Source: Arsenophonus nilaparvatae (GTDB lineage: Bacteria; Pseudomonadota; Gammaproteobacteria; Enterobacterales; Enterobacteriaceae). From it: 64,000 bases of DNA. Position numbers and translations under genes: made by a program. Where the stretch lies: the NCBI RefSeq assembly GCF_000757905.1, contig NZ_JRLH01000012.1; one strand, written 5' to 3'. Below, in pieces: positions 9,118 through 18,311 of this stretch. How positions within the stretch are numbered: position 1 is the stretch's first letter; each line of letters starts with the position of its first letter. The notes under the pieces are model-generated. The model was not told the DNA's origin, searched no databases, and saw only the letters and a list, made by a program, of their open reading frames with translations.

Positions 9118-12100
9118 ATGGTTTTTAGCGCAACTCAATATTGCGACAACACCCGGTGCTGATATAACAAAAAATAATTTGGGATTTCATCATCAATATT
9201 TAACACACTGTTTTTTTGAACAATTTAATCGTACAGGCGAACTTGCCATATTATCTCCACAAACTCGCACTTATTACCAAGAAAATGTATTGAGTAGAAT
9301 TATGCCGACCTTCTGTCTGCAACCGAAGGATATTGCTGATCAGATAAGATTGAAAAATATGATGATAAATCAACCAGAGTGGGGTTACTTGCATGCGGGT
9401 GCGATGCTACTCAAAGAAAGTGGAGCTGCACTTAATGACATAAGTTTAGATGAGATTATTAATATAGGAATTCTAATAGAAACACTTATCATTGAGGAAA
9501 AAGTACCCGCTGAATATTCTCATTATTTCAAATTACCGGCCCTCATCCATCATCAATTAAAAACTGAAAATAAAAGAGATAGCGCAGAAATTAATGAACA
9601 AACTATACCATCTATTTATCCACACTATTTTAATTACTTACATCAATCGAGCCAGAATAATCCGTTTATCCAACTTAGCTATTTATTACAGAACCGGCAA
9701 AGTCGTCCCGAACTTGCTAGTCAACAATTAAAAGATCATGGTGTGGATGAGGATTGGTTAAATAATTATTTGTATAAAAATAGAGAGGTGGACTATCCAA
9801 ATCAGCAGGGCAAGATAAGCACATTACCTAATATCGATACAATTTTTGAACAACAAAACCAGCACATTGTGGATGTTTTTAAGCAAACAGAACACGTTCT
9901 TTTACCTCAAGCATTTAATGCACTCAGCGAAGAAGAACAAATATTTTTGCAACGAGCAGAAATAAACCAGGTAAAAGTTGAATACAATGCCAGGGATAGT
10001 AACATTCATTTTCTACCACCCGGTGTAGCTGGATTAGTTGCTAACAATGGACTTATTATTCATATTCCTGATGCCACTGATATGCTTATGTGTTCCTTTA
10101 ATGGAGAAGAACGGATTTATGCCTTAGAAAAAGATCAAAAAATGGGGAACTATAAATTATCGCGCGTTGACCGCAACAGAGATTTAATCTTTGACTTAAT
10201 AAAAGATCATAAAAATACTCGCTATAACAAAAATTTCGCTTTGAAGATCCACTCTCCTATTTTGCTAAAAAAAACAGATGAGCAGCCAAAAATGGCGTTG
10301 GAAAAATTGGCGGAAATACATAGTAATAAGCTGTTTATAAAATTCCATGATGATGGTTATCAGAAAACCACTCGGCAAAAAGTAGACGATTTTTTCTTAA
10401 GTCTTATTCCTTTTTACACCTGCATTAATGAAGCGCAAAAAGGTAATGTTAGGGAATCTATTGCCGCCGGTATATTTGATATTTTAAGTTTTTTACCATT
10501 TTTGGGTAAAGGACTGCAAATTGGTGGGCGATTTAGTATTGCAATGGGGGAAGCGACGACTCAAGGACTCAAAATCGCAGCAAAACAGGCAACAATTGCG
10601 CAGTTCTTAAAACAAGGAGGTAAGCAGTTTATCAGCGTTGGTATCCCCCATATAACAAAAAGTGTACCACCAGAAGCCTACATTGGATTAGGTATAGATT
10701 TTTTTCGCAGTGCAGATCCAGGGTTTGAATTACTCACATCTGGCGGCATAAAAGGTATCAATAGTTTAAAAAATACGGCGTTAAAATTAAAACCAAAAAT
10801 TAATGGCTTAACAAAGCTAGCAGAAACTCTGGAAAAGCAGGTAAAAAATTTTCCGGTAACACCGGCTAAATCATTTAAAATTGAGACCGCTTACCGCACT
10901 GAGTTAAAAAAGAAAGTTTTTGTCGTTAATATTGGTAAAAAACAGGGTAAAGATATCTTTGTTCAGATTAATTCAGAAACCGGAGCCCTGTATGGTCGAA
11001 GATATCTTAAAGACGATGAGGGTAATCTAACATTAGCGCCTATTTTAATACGAGAACGACTTTATCATCTGAAAACGCAAGGTCTGGGTGGAATGGGTTC
11101 TAAAATGGTGGATAAATTTTGGGGTGGGTCATCTGATGTTTTTTTAACTGGATCGACAGAGGAAAAACTCGATGCATTAAAAAAATCATTAGCTAATCGA
11201 AATGATAATTCTGTTATTGATTTATCGGGAGCAAATTTAAACGATATGAATCTTTCATTTCTTTTTAATGGTAAAACTAACCTCTCATTAGCGAACTTAT
11301 CCGGCGCTAATCTAGAAAAAGCGACGCTACAAAAGGTTAATCTAAAAGGCGCTAACTTGCTGCAAGCTAATCTGATTAGTGCAAAAATGGATGGTAGTAA
11401 TCTAGCCAACGCTAAGCTGAAGGGTGTTAAAATGATGGAAGCTGACTTGACGAAAGCTATCCTGACAGGTGCTAAAATGATGGAAGCTGACTTGACGAAA
11501 GCTAGCCTGACAGGTGCTAAAATGACGGGAGCTGACTTAACGAAAGCTAAATTAATAAACGTTAATCTAGCTCAAGCTCATCTGGCAGATGTTAGCTTGG
11601 TAGAAGCTAATCTAAAAGGGGCTAATCTAAACGTAGCTAATCTAAATAACGCTAATTTGTCTCAGGCTAATTTGGTCGGTGTAAAAATGGATGATAGTGA
11701 TTTAGTCGGCGCTAATCTGATAGAAGTTGACCTGACAGGCGCTAATCTAACTCGGGCTAAGCTGGGAAACACCATATTAATTGAGGCTAATTTAACCAAT
11801 GCTAACTTAATGAACGCTAATTTAGCTCACGCTGATTTGACAGAAGCTAATCTGACAGGAGCTAATCTAACAGAGGTTTACTTGGAAGGAGTTACTTTAG
11901 CTAAAGCTAACCTGACAGCCGCTAATCTGACGGGAGCTGACCTGACAGAAGTTGATTTTACAGGAGCTAATTTGACAGGAGCTAATTTGACAAACGCTAG
12001 CCTGACACACACTGATTTGATCGGGGCTAATTTAACCAATACTAATCTGACAGGAGCTGGCTTGATAGGCGCTAACTTAAGTAAAGTTGACTTCAGTAAT

Positions 12101-13492
12101 GCCATTTTAAAAGAGCTAAATATTAATGCTGCTAATTTTTCAGATGCCATCCTAAATAATACTTTAACTTTATCTCTTCCAAAAATATGGAATAATGACA
12201 GCTTAGATATTACACTTAATCACTTTAACAATCAGAGTAGTTTATTAACGAGTATCAATAGTATTGATAATAAATATAATGAACTAAAAATAAAGTTGGC
12301 CTGCCAGTTAATTACTTCGTTAGAAAAATCTAATGCAAATCTTATTAATGTCACATTACCATTACTAGACATTTTTGGCAAAACGTCATTTATGACCAAT
12401 GGGTATATTAGTCATTTTGTTAATACACTAACGAGCAATTATCTAAAAAATCTTTCACCAAATTTACTCAGTTTGCTAGAAAATCGTTCTACAATAACTA
12501 ACCTATTTCTTAATTATTTTGACCAACATCCACATCTAATGGTCTCTTCTGAATTTAATAGTAACTTTATTCAAGTCTTATTGGCAGCCAGAACTCAGGG
12601 TATTGATGCAGGCCACAGTCTGTATGAAAAGTATCTCAGTATGCCTGAAATTCAGCAACAACTAAAGCATGAAGATATTAAAGAAATTTTTGGTGATTAC
12701 AAAGGCAATGCAGACTGGTCAGATAACAATGCGCAAAATTTTCTATTATTATCAACGACACCTAACAGAGTACTAGTTGCTTCTGAAAATATTTTATCAC
12801 AAATGCTGCATCCGGGTCTGGATACTAAGTGGGATCACGTTTATCTTTTTCAAGATGGAAAATGTTTAAGCCCAACAGAATACAGTTTGAAGCAATGTTA
12901 CAACGAAAGTTTTCCCCTTTTTGCGCCGCACTTTTCTTATAGCTTGAATCAATCAAAATTTTATCAGTTGATCGAGACCTTAGATTTAGGTGACCAGCTT
13001 AAATCGTTATTCATAGATGCCACAAAATCTAAAGCCTATGCTACAAAACTAGTGGATGACACTTATCAACAGGAATTAAGTGAAGTTTTCTCTCGCGTAC
13101 TTGATTTGAAACAAGGTTATATATTGAATGATGAAAATTACAACCGGATTATGAAATTATATGATTTAACGTCAAGTACAGATAGGAGAAAAGCTGAACA
13201 TCTTTTTTCGTTATCTGCAGTTTTCACCCGTTATTCATCCAGTGCTATTTTTGGAACTGAGACGCACTCTCCTCTGATGCTCAGATATTATGCTTATGCC
13301 CTAATGGAAAAAGCTCACACAATTGATCCAACACTGATTGGTCAGGATAAATTCAATGATTGGAAAAATCGACTACTCGGGACAAATAAAGCCTTCACTT
13401 GTACAGCGGTTTTATCTGACATAATGACTGGTTATGCCATAAAACACTATAATGATGTTTTAAAAACAATCCAACCACCAACCTGGCGATAA
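9095..13492 (+). CDS. Giant pentapeptide-repeat protein with NleL/SopA-like HECT-type E3 ligase C-terminus
   Basis: The 1465 codons form three parts. First comes a long N-terminal region with a hydrophobic segment (LIPFYTCINEAQ, then DILSFLPFLGKG, about 10390-10530), as in large insecticidal and dermonecrotic-type toxins. Next is a run of pentapeptide repeats A(N/D)LxxA (about 11215-12160) that should form a right-handed beta-helix. Last is a region of about 440 residues ending YSSSAIFGTETHSP, NDWKNRLLG and FTCTAVLSDIM. A beta-helix followed by a C-terminal catalytic region is the layout of the type III effectors SopA and NleL. Their catalytic Cys753 lies 29 residues from the end of 782; here the Cys of FTCTAV (codon 13400-13402) is also exactly 29 from the end. 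E3 ligase function is inference. The GTG at 9095 lies inside the 28-bp duplication, so the native start is 8503. No secretion system is in the window. Confidence 0.8.
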   Translation: MLGLSSDKWFLAQLNIATTPGADITKNNLGFHHQYLTHCFFEQFNRTGELAILSPQTRTYYQENVLSRIMPTFCLQPKDIADQIRLKNMMINQPEWGYLHAGAMLLKESGAALNDISLDEIINIGILIETLIIEEKVPAEYSHYFKLPALIHHQLKTENKRDSAEINEQTIPSIYPHYFNYLHQSSQNNPFIQLSYLLQNRQSRPELASQQLKDHGVDEDWLNNYLYKNREVDYPNQQGKISTLPNIDTIFEQQNQHIVDVFKQTEHVLLPQAFNALSEEEQIFLQRAEINQVKVEYNARDSNIHFLPPGVAGLVANNGLIIHIPDATDMLMCSFNGEERIYALEKDQKMGNYKLSRVDRNRDLIFDLIKDHKNTRYNKNFALKIHSPILLKKTDEQPKMALEKLAEIHSNKLFIKFHDDGYQKTTRQKVDDFFLSLIPFYTCINEAQKGNVRESIAAGIFDILSFLPFLGKGLQIGGRFSIAMGEATTQGLKIAAKQATIAQFLKQGGKQFISVGIPHITKSVPPEAYIGLGIDFFRSADPGFELLTSGGIKGINSLKNTALKLKPKINGLTKLAETLEKQVKNFPVTPAKSFKIETAYRTELKKKVFVVNIGKKQGKDIFVQINSETGALYGRRYLKDDEGNLTLAPILIRERLYHLKTQGLGGMGSKMVDKFWGGSSDVFLTGSTEEKLDALKKSLANRNDNSVIDLSGANLNDMNLSFLFNGKTNLSLANLSGANLEKATLQKVNLKGANLLQANLISAKMDGSNLANAKLKGVKMMEADLTKAILTGAKMMEADLTKASLTGAKMTGADLTKAKLINVNLAQAHLADVSLVEANLKGANLNVANLNNANLSQANLVGVKMDDSDLVGANLIEVDLTGANLTRAKLGNTILIEANLTNANLMNANLAHADLTEANLTGANLTEVYLEGVTLAKANLTAANLTGADLTEVDFTGANLTGANLTNASLTHTDLIGANLTNTNLTGAGLIGANLSKVDFSNAILKELNINAANFSDAILNNTLTLSLPKIWNNDSLDITLNHFNNQSSLLTSINSIDNKYNELKIKLACQLITSLEKSNANLINVTLPLLDIFGKTSFMTNGYISHFVNTLTSNYLKNLSPNLLSLLENRSTITNLFLNYFDQHPHLMVSSEFNSNFIQVLLAARTQGIDAGHSLYEKYLSMPEIQQQLKHEDIKEIFGDYKGNADWSDNNAQNFLLLSTTPNRVLVASENILSQMLHPGLDTKWDHVYLFQDGKCLSPTEYSLKQCYNESFPLFAPHFSYSLNQSKFYQLIETLDLGDQLKSLFIDATKSKAYATKLVDDTYQQELSEVFSRVLDLKQGYILNDENYNRIMKLYDLTSSTDRRKAEHLFSLSAVFTRYSSSAIFGTETHSPLMLRYYAYALMEKAHTIDPTLIGQDKFNDWKNRLLGTNKAFTCTAVLSDIMTGYAIKHYNDVLKTIQPPTWR

Positions 13493-13500
13493 TTATCAAT

Positions 13501-13520
13501 GGCACTATTGCAACAGTGCC
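13501..13520 (-). repeat. IS6-type terminal inverted repeat, right end of the effector unit
   Basis: ggcactattgcaacagtgcc ends with ttgcaacagtgcc (13508-13520), the exact reverse complement of the first 13 bases at 8382. The preceding actat matches the subterminal right end of IS26. The 20-mer is itself nearly palindromic. Immediately after it a 5'-truncated rpn gene begins. No matching target-site duplication is visible outside the two ends. Confidence 0.7.
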
Positions 13521-14340
13521 GTTTTATTGAATCAGACCTGCGTAGTCAATGCTCTGATATGCTCTATTCTGTGCAAACTACAACAGGAAAGGGGTATATT
13601 TATACTCTCATTGAACATCAGAATAAGCCGGAAAAATTGATGGCTTTTAGGTTGTTAAGATATAGTGTGGCGGCTATGCATCGGCACCTTGAGCAAGGTA
13701 ATAAAACGTTGCCGGTCGTGATACCGCTGTTGTTTTATCAAGGTAAAATTTCACTCTATCCTTACAGTACTTGATGGCTGAATTGTTTTGCTGATGCGGA
13801 ACTGGCAAAATCTGTCTATATGCAGGCATTTCCGTTGGTTGATATCACAGTGATCCCGGATGAGGAAATTTTAACCCATCGACGAGTGGCGCTTATGGAA
13901 CTGGTACAGAAACATATCAGAACCCGCGATATGCTAGAATTTAGTCAGCAGATAGCTGATTTATTAAATCAGTATGCAATGGGGCCGGAGTTGTTTAAGG
14001 GATTAATATATTATAATTGTTGAGCGGGGGAATACTTCTCATGCAAAACAATTTTTGCATCAGATTGCAGAAAAAGCGAAAGCGGATGATTATCGGGAGA
14101 TCGTAATGACTATTGCAGAACAGCTACGTCGAGAAGGCGAAAAAAAGCATTCTGAAAGGAATTCAAAAAGGAAAAATTGAAGGCATTCAAGAGGGTATTG
14201 AGAAAGGAAAACGGGAAGGTGAAAAATAAGCTTCGATGAATATTGCCTGTCAGATGCTTGAAAGCGGTATCGACAGAAAATCTATTATGAAATTCACTGG
14301 ATTAACAGAGCCTGAATTAAGAAACCTATTTAAAGATTAA
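13521..14340 (+). pseudogene. rpn: Rpn-family recombination-promoting nuclease, degenerate
   Basis: The segments FIESDLRSQCSDMLYSV, GYIYTLIEHQNKPEKLMAFRLLRY, TLPVVIPLLFYQGK, QAFPLVDITVIPDDE-like and HIRTRDMLEFSQQ follow the order of E. coli RpnA-D (YhgA-like, PD-(D/E)XK nucleases). The first 60 or so codons are missing at the IS6-type end. An in-frame TGA follows YPYST, where relatives have Arg. Later frameshifts separate the C-terminal part (MTIAEQLRREGEKK, then SMNIACQMLESGIDRKSIMKFTGL). It cannot make a working protein. The family is linked to RecA-independent horizontal transfer. Confidence 0.88.
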
Positions 14341-14802
14341 AGATCTATCACAAAGGAATTATGGTGATATTTTTATCTAATATTGGACGACTGATATTAA
14401 TCAGATTGCTATCGTAAAATGTTAAACAAATCTTATTAATAGAAATTCACAGGTTGAACAAAAATTGAATTGAATGCTTATTCGAAAGATAGGGCGCGAG
14501 AAATTAAGCCTACATGCGACAAAACACCCCTTGTTCATCGAAAAAGCTATTTTTGTAAATCAATTCCGATTAGTATGACAATAAATTACATTAACAGTGA
14601 TGTGGTAGAAATGGTTTTTGGTAAACTTCTTTGCAAGGAATTTCCCCTTACCGTTAGTCAAGGGGAAAAATTCATTTTACCAAAAGCGATACTGAGCAGG
14701 GATTTTTAGCTAACAGTGTCTATCAGTCTAAGTCAGAGATCTCATCAATCATTAAGGAATTTTAAGAAAATATCATCATCACTTACAATAGGAACAAATT
14801 TA
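14341..14802. other. Leader region upstream of luxR
   Basis: No gene is supported: the 79-codon ORF at 14470-14709 starts at TTG and shows no motif. A perfect 9-bp inverted repeat, tttcccctt (14641-14649) and aaggggaaa (14660-14668) with a 10-base centre, is the only structured element. It lies 135 bases before the luxR start and is not followed by a T-run, so it may be an operator rather than a terminator. Confidence 0.4.
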
Positions 14803-15525
14803 ATGCCTAAAAATTTTTTTTCGAATACAGAAAAAAATAATTACATCAAGCAGCATCTGGATAAACAATTAGCGAAATATAACAAGGTAAACTACGTCTA
14901 CGCTGTGATGAATAAAAAAAACACAGATGACATGATGATTATTAGTGATTTATCTGATGATCTTGTTAATAACTATCTTAATAAAAAAACTCAAGACATT
15001 GATCCGGTCATTATTAAGGCATTAAATCAGGTTTCGCCTTTTTCTTGGGATGAAAATATTAAAATTAATTCCATATGGCCAGTTAAAAAAGTCTTTGAAC
15101 CAATCAAAACACTTAATATTATCGGGCATGCTTTTGTTTTGCATGATCACCTAAATAACTTAGCGATACTATCTCTCTATATAGATAAATTTTTAATAAA
15201 GGATATTAATTTTTTTATTAATAGTAATAAAGATGAGCTTCAAGGACTTTTGATTCATACCCATGAAATGTTGATTTCACTATATAAGAATGAAAATACA
15301 ACCGAAAAGATTATATTTTCACCCCGTGAATCAGAAGTACTATACTGGTGCAGTATTGGAAAAACCTATTCAGAAATAGGCACCATACTTAATATAAGTA
15401 CTTATACTGTAAAATTTCATATTGGAAATGTTGTAAAAAAGCTTGGAGTTATTAATGCTAAACATGCCATCAGCTTAAGTGTAAAACTTAATCTTATTTC
15501 TCGTCCACCTGAGGATAACGCATAA
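14803..15525 (+). CDS. LuxR-family regulator with autoinducer-binding domain
   Basis: About 240 residues in the two-domain layout of quorum-sensing regulators. The N-terminal ligand domain contains IDPVIIKALNQVSPFSWDE, which holds the conserved Asp-Pro and Trp (TraR D70, P71, W85). The C-terminal GerE-type helix-turn-helix reads FSPRESEVLYWCSIGKTYSEIGTILNISTYTVKFHIGNVVKKLGV. TraR Y61 is conserved, but the W57 position is Leu. I chose ATG 14803, with AGGAAC upstream, over a GTG 87 bases earlier because the protein then begins like its relatives. No luxI-type synthase lies in the window, so it may act as a solo. Its 3' end overlaps the convergent acetyltransferase by 32 bases. Confidence 0.85.
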   Translation: MPKNFFSNTEKNNYIKQHLDKQLAKYNKVNYVYAVMNKKNTDDMMIISDLSDDLVNNYLNKKTQDIDPVIIKALNQVSPFSWDENIKINSIWPVKKVFEPIKTLNIIGHAFVLHDHLNNLAILSLYIDKFLIKDINFFINSNKDELQGLLIHTHEMLISLYKNENTTEKIIFSPRESEVLYWCSIGKTYSEIGTILNISTYTVKFHIGNVVKKLGVINAKHAISLSVKLNLISRPPEDNA

Positions 15526-16102
15526 TCGGATATAATTTAGGGAAACCATCAATACTGATCGGCGAACCAGCATCAATATACCCCCATCGTCTAATCAAGG
15601 TTCGTGTACTAAACCTTGTGCATTCAGCGTAACAGGGTAAGTTTTCTTTATCGAGAATAGTATTCAATTCGCTGAATAAATCATCAACTAAGCTTTTACC
15701 TCTGAAGGAAGGTTTTACCGCAAGAAGAGATATATAGTAATGACGAAAGGCATGTGGATGATATTGCTCAAGTCCGTCTATAAACGCTACAGCTTTCGAA
15801 TAGTCTGCTCCACACACTTTGCGTAACTGGTTATCAATTTGAGTGAGTTCTTCTTTTGGCATTGGCATAGATTCAGGCCGGAAATAGACCAAAGCGCCAG
15901 CATCATTTTCTGTAAGAAGTATGCCGCCATATTTGCTTGCAAGGTTAACGTATATACGAAAAAAATTCCGTAATACATCAATAAGACTATCACGGTCACG
16001 ACCTGGAAATATAAGCTTGTGTACCGGTTCTTCAGAAAAGGCCGTCGCTAGAATATCATTGACGTTTTCTAAATCAGTATTTTTTGCGTGTCTACATTTC
16101 AT
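15494..16102 (-). CDS. GNAT-family N-acetyltransferase
   Basis: A 202-residue cytosolic protein with the GNAT acetyl-CoA-binding segment ISLLAVKPSFRGKSLVDDLFSEL, where the usual RGxGxG loop is RGKSLV, and the C-terminal FPKLYPIMRYP end common to antibiotic- and small-molecule-type GNAT members. The N-terminus (MKCRHAKNTDLENVNDILATAFSEEP) fits the first strand and helix of the fold. It converges on luxR with a 32-base overlap, so antisense interference between the two transcripts is possible. The acceptor substrate cannot be predicted. Frame intact, start ATG. Confidence 0.75.
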   Translation of the reverse strand: MKCRHAKNTDLENVNDILATAFSEEPVHKLIFPGRDRDSLIDVLRNFFRIYVNLASKYGGILLTENDAGALVYFRPESMPMPKEELTQIDNQLRKVCGADYSKAVAFIDGLEQYHPHAFRHYYISLLAVKPSFRGKSLVDDLFSELNTILDKENLPCYAECTRFSTRTLIRRWGYIDAGSPISIDGFPKLYPIMRYPQVDEK

Positions 16103-17069
16103 TATTGTTCCTCATCATTAAAATATAATAAAAAGCAATCTTATCTTATTATTTTTTAAATAATAATGAGATTAAAAAAGAACAATAATGAAAGTAAAAA
16201 AGGAAAAATTATTTTAAATAAAATAGAAATGTTAATATATTATAATAGATGATAAGATAATTCAGTTGAGTTAAATCTATTTAACTTAAATCAATGCGCA
16301 TATATCAATAAAAACTATTTTGGCGTTGGGGAATAATTTTTCTATTAATTTATTTTATGTTTGATTTTTTATTTTCTTTTTGATTAACATTTAAATTTAT
16401 TTTTATAAATGGATTTAAAACACCGTCAAAATAACGGTGTTAAATTCAATTTTTATTTTATTGTAGTGACGATAAATTTTTTGCGCATAGGGTAGAGATT
16501 TTTAATTGCGAACCCCCAGTGCTCAAAACGATTGGTACAGTTACAGCGATCTCATTTTGCCATCATTTGAGATCCCAGTGCGTTTAATCAACTTGTAAGT
16601 TGATATCTTAGTCATGTCAAATTCAAGTTTTCGATATTATTTTTTTAGGTTATTTGTTTGAAATATTATGAAATAGTTCATTTATTAACAATGCTTACCG
16701 ATGATGAAAACAGCCAGCATATCAGAGAGCCTATTGTCGAGTATACCAATATTATTCTTAAAGAAATGGGGAGATAACAAACTGACAAGGTTTAGCTATC
16801 AATGACTGATTTCTGCGGGAGAGCTTGTGTTTTTACCTTTTGTCATTTAACGCATTAATAATGAGATTATATTGCATTATTAATGGGTCATGTTTAATTA
16901 AATTATTTGAATAGAAAACTGTCAGTTTAAATTTTAGCTTTTATCTCACGTTAATAATGAAAAATTAACACAAGGAAATTATTCTCATTAAAAAATAAAT
17001 AATTAAAACTGCTGGATATATAAAAAATATATTTCCTTGATTTATATAATTATAACTATTGATTCTATG
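16103..17069. other. Gene-poor spacer at the right side of island 1
   Basis: About 970 AT-rich bases without an intact gene. It contains an 8-bp hairpin (aacaccgt at 16419-16426, acggtgtt at 16434-16441) that may terminate transcripts, and the right copy of the direct repeat (16621-16673). A 28-codon stub at 16691-16777 (MLTDDENSQHIREPIVEY and on) looks like the tail of a regulator but cannot be assigned. Confidence 0.45.
16621..16673 (+). repeat. Direct repeat, right copy
   Basis: The sequence starting attcaagttttcgatatta and ending attatgaaa matches 7395-7450 in the same orientation, with a few substitutions and small gaps. It follows the luxR/acetyltransferase pair and closes the block opened by the left copy. 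Confidence 0.55.
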
Positions 17070-17807
17070 TTATTGCTCTGCAAGCTCACATTCATGATCC
17101 TGAATCCGTTCAGCAGATACTCCTTTGGACTTTGTTCCTATCCCTGCTAAAATAATAAAGGTGTCTGAATTTCTATTAATTAGCCCAACTCCTGTATATT
17201 CTAATTTGCCTTGTTCTTTTTTAACTTTCTCTGCTACAGATTTAAATAGATTGCTATTCATTAATTCATTTAGACTTATTTTTCTGTAATAAAAAGAATA
17301 AGGTGGTATTGTTATCTGTTTTTTAGACCAGTTTGTATCTATTTCTCTTTCTGGTATTTTTGAAATGATTTTATTTGCGGAATTAGATAAGCATGATATA
17401 TGAATATGAAGCTGGTCCTGACTACGAGCATTTTTGGCGTTTAATGTTAATGAAATAAAACGTTCCTTAATCGGCTTACCAAGTCGTTCTGTCAAAAATG
17501 TTTTTGCCAGCCATGCGTTATAAAGGTAATTTGGTGAATTGTTTTTTTGTAATTTATCATCCTCAATACCCGTTACTTTGTCAGTTGGTAATAAAAGATA
17601 TTGATATTTATCATTATCAACTTTGTATATCGCAATTTTTTCATTGATATCAACCAGGCTGCATGGTTGATAAGTGTCTTTATTAATGTATCCCGGTACA
17701 CAGTTTTCATTTATTTTATGCCATAAAAAATTTCTGTCAGCATGTGCTGTATTTTCAGTATGTATTAATACAACCAGTGAAAAGAATAAACATTTTGAAT
17801 AATTCAT
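17070..17807 (-). CDS. cdh: CDP-diacylglycerol pyrophosphatase
   Basis: A 245-residue protein of the HIT-like Cdh family, which hydrolyses CDP-diacylglycerol to phosphatidate and CMP at the inner membrane. An N-terminal hydrophobic segment (CLFFSLVVLIH, ending near THAD) acts as signal or anchor. Family motifs are NENCVPGY, YQYLLLPTDKVTGIED, the catalytic histidine block QDQLHIHISCLS, and the C-terminal IQDHECELA, all collinear with E. coli Cdh (251 residues). The gene stands alone between the island and kdpE. Several Lys/Asn-rich stretches reflect the AT-rich genome. Confidence 0.9.
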   Translation of the reverse strand: MNYSKCLFFSLVVLIHTENTAHADRNFLWHKINENCVPGYINKDTYQPCSLVDINEKIAIYKVDNDKYQYLLLPTDKVTGIEDDKLQKNNSPNYLYNAWLAKTFLTERLGKPIKERFISLTLNAKNARSQDQLHIHISCLSNSANKIISKIPEREIDTNWSKKQITIPPYSFYYRKISLNELMNSNLFKSVAEKVKKEQGKLEYTGVGLINRNSDTFIILAGIGTKSKGVSAERIQDHECELAEQ

Positions 17808-18311
17808 TTTTTAAATAATCCTTTATTTAAAATAAAACTTATTTATAGTTATACCCGTATCTAAATTATATAACTTAAATAGTGGTAGGGAAATAATGGA
17901 AAAGTAAATTTTCTGTTACAATAATAGTGAGAAGTTAAGAGTGGTGCTGAGTATTAGTCGCTAAAACATAAAAGGTGTTTAGCGGATTGATTTATTGTCC
18001 CTGTAGTGGAAACTGATGTTTATATAACATAGACAAGATTTTCATTTCTTATAATAAAAATTTCCCTATCTGGTAAATTTTAATTCCCAGAATTGCTTTA
18101 TTTGATTCTAACTTAAATTAATTATCCGAAATAAGAGCAGATCGGTTAGGTTCTATATTAATATCCCTTTGACACCCCCCTTGCCCTATAGGGCCGGAAG
18201 GATGTTAATCTATAAAGGTCACATAATAGATTTGTTGGGTTAAATATTGATAAAAGCAGTGATAATGCAAAATTAAGTGCATTATCATAATAAAGATAAA
18301 GTTGATTTTTA
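17808..18311. other. Gene-free spacer between cdh and kdpE
   Basis: About 500 bases upstream of cdh and downstream of kdpE. It contains a 12-base perfect palindrome, gccctatagggc (18183-18194), inside a short GC-rich patch unusual for the surroundings. No ORF or clear terminator with a T-run was found. Confidence 0.4.

Noticed and set aside
11065..12150. Reverse ORFs of 90-114 codons inside the pentapeptide region
   Set aside because: They arise from the regular codon pattern of the repeats read on the other strand.
14470..14709. 79-codon ORF upstream of luxR
   Set aside because: TTG start, no motif, no ribosome site, and it contains the inverted repeat.
18183..18194. 12-base palindrome gccctatagggc downstream of kdpE
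   Set aside because: Too short to fold as a terminator and no T-run; left as a note in the spacer entry.
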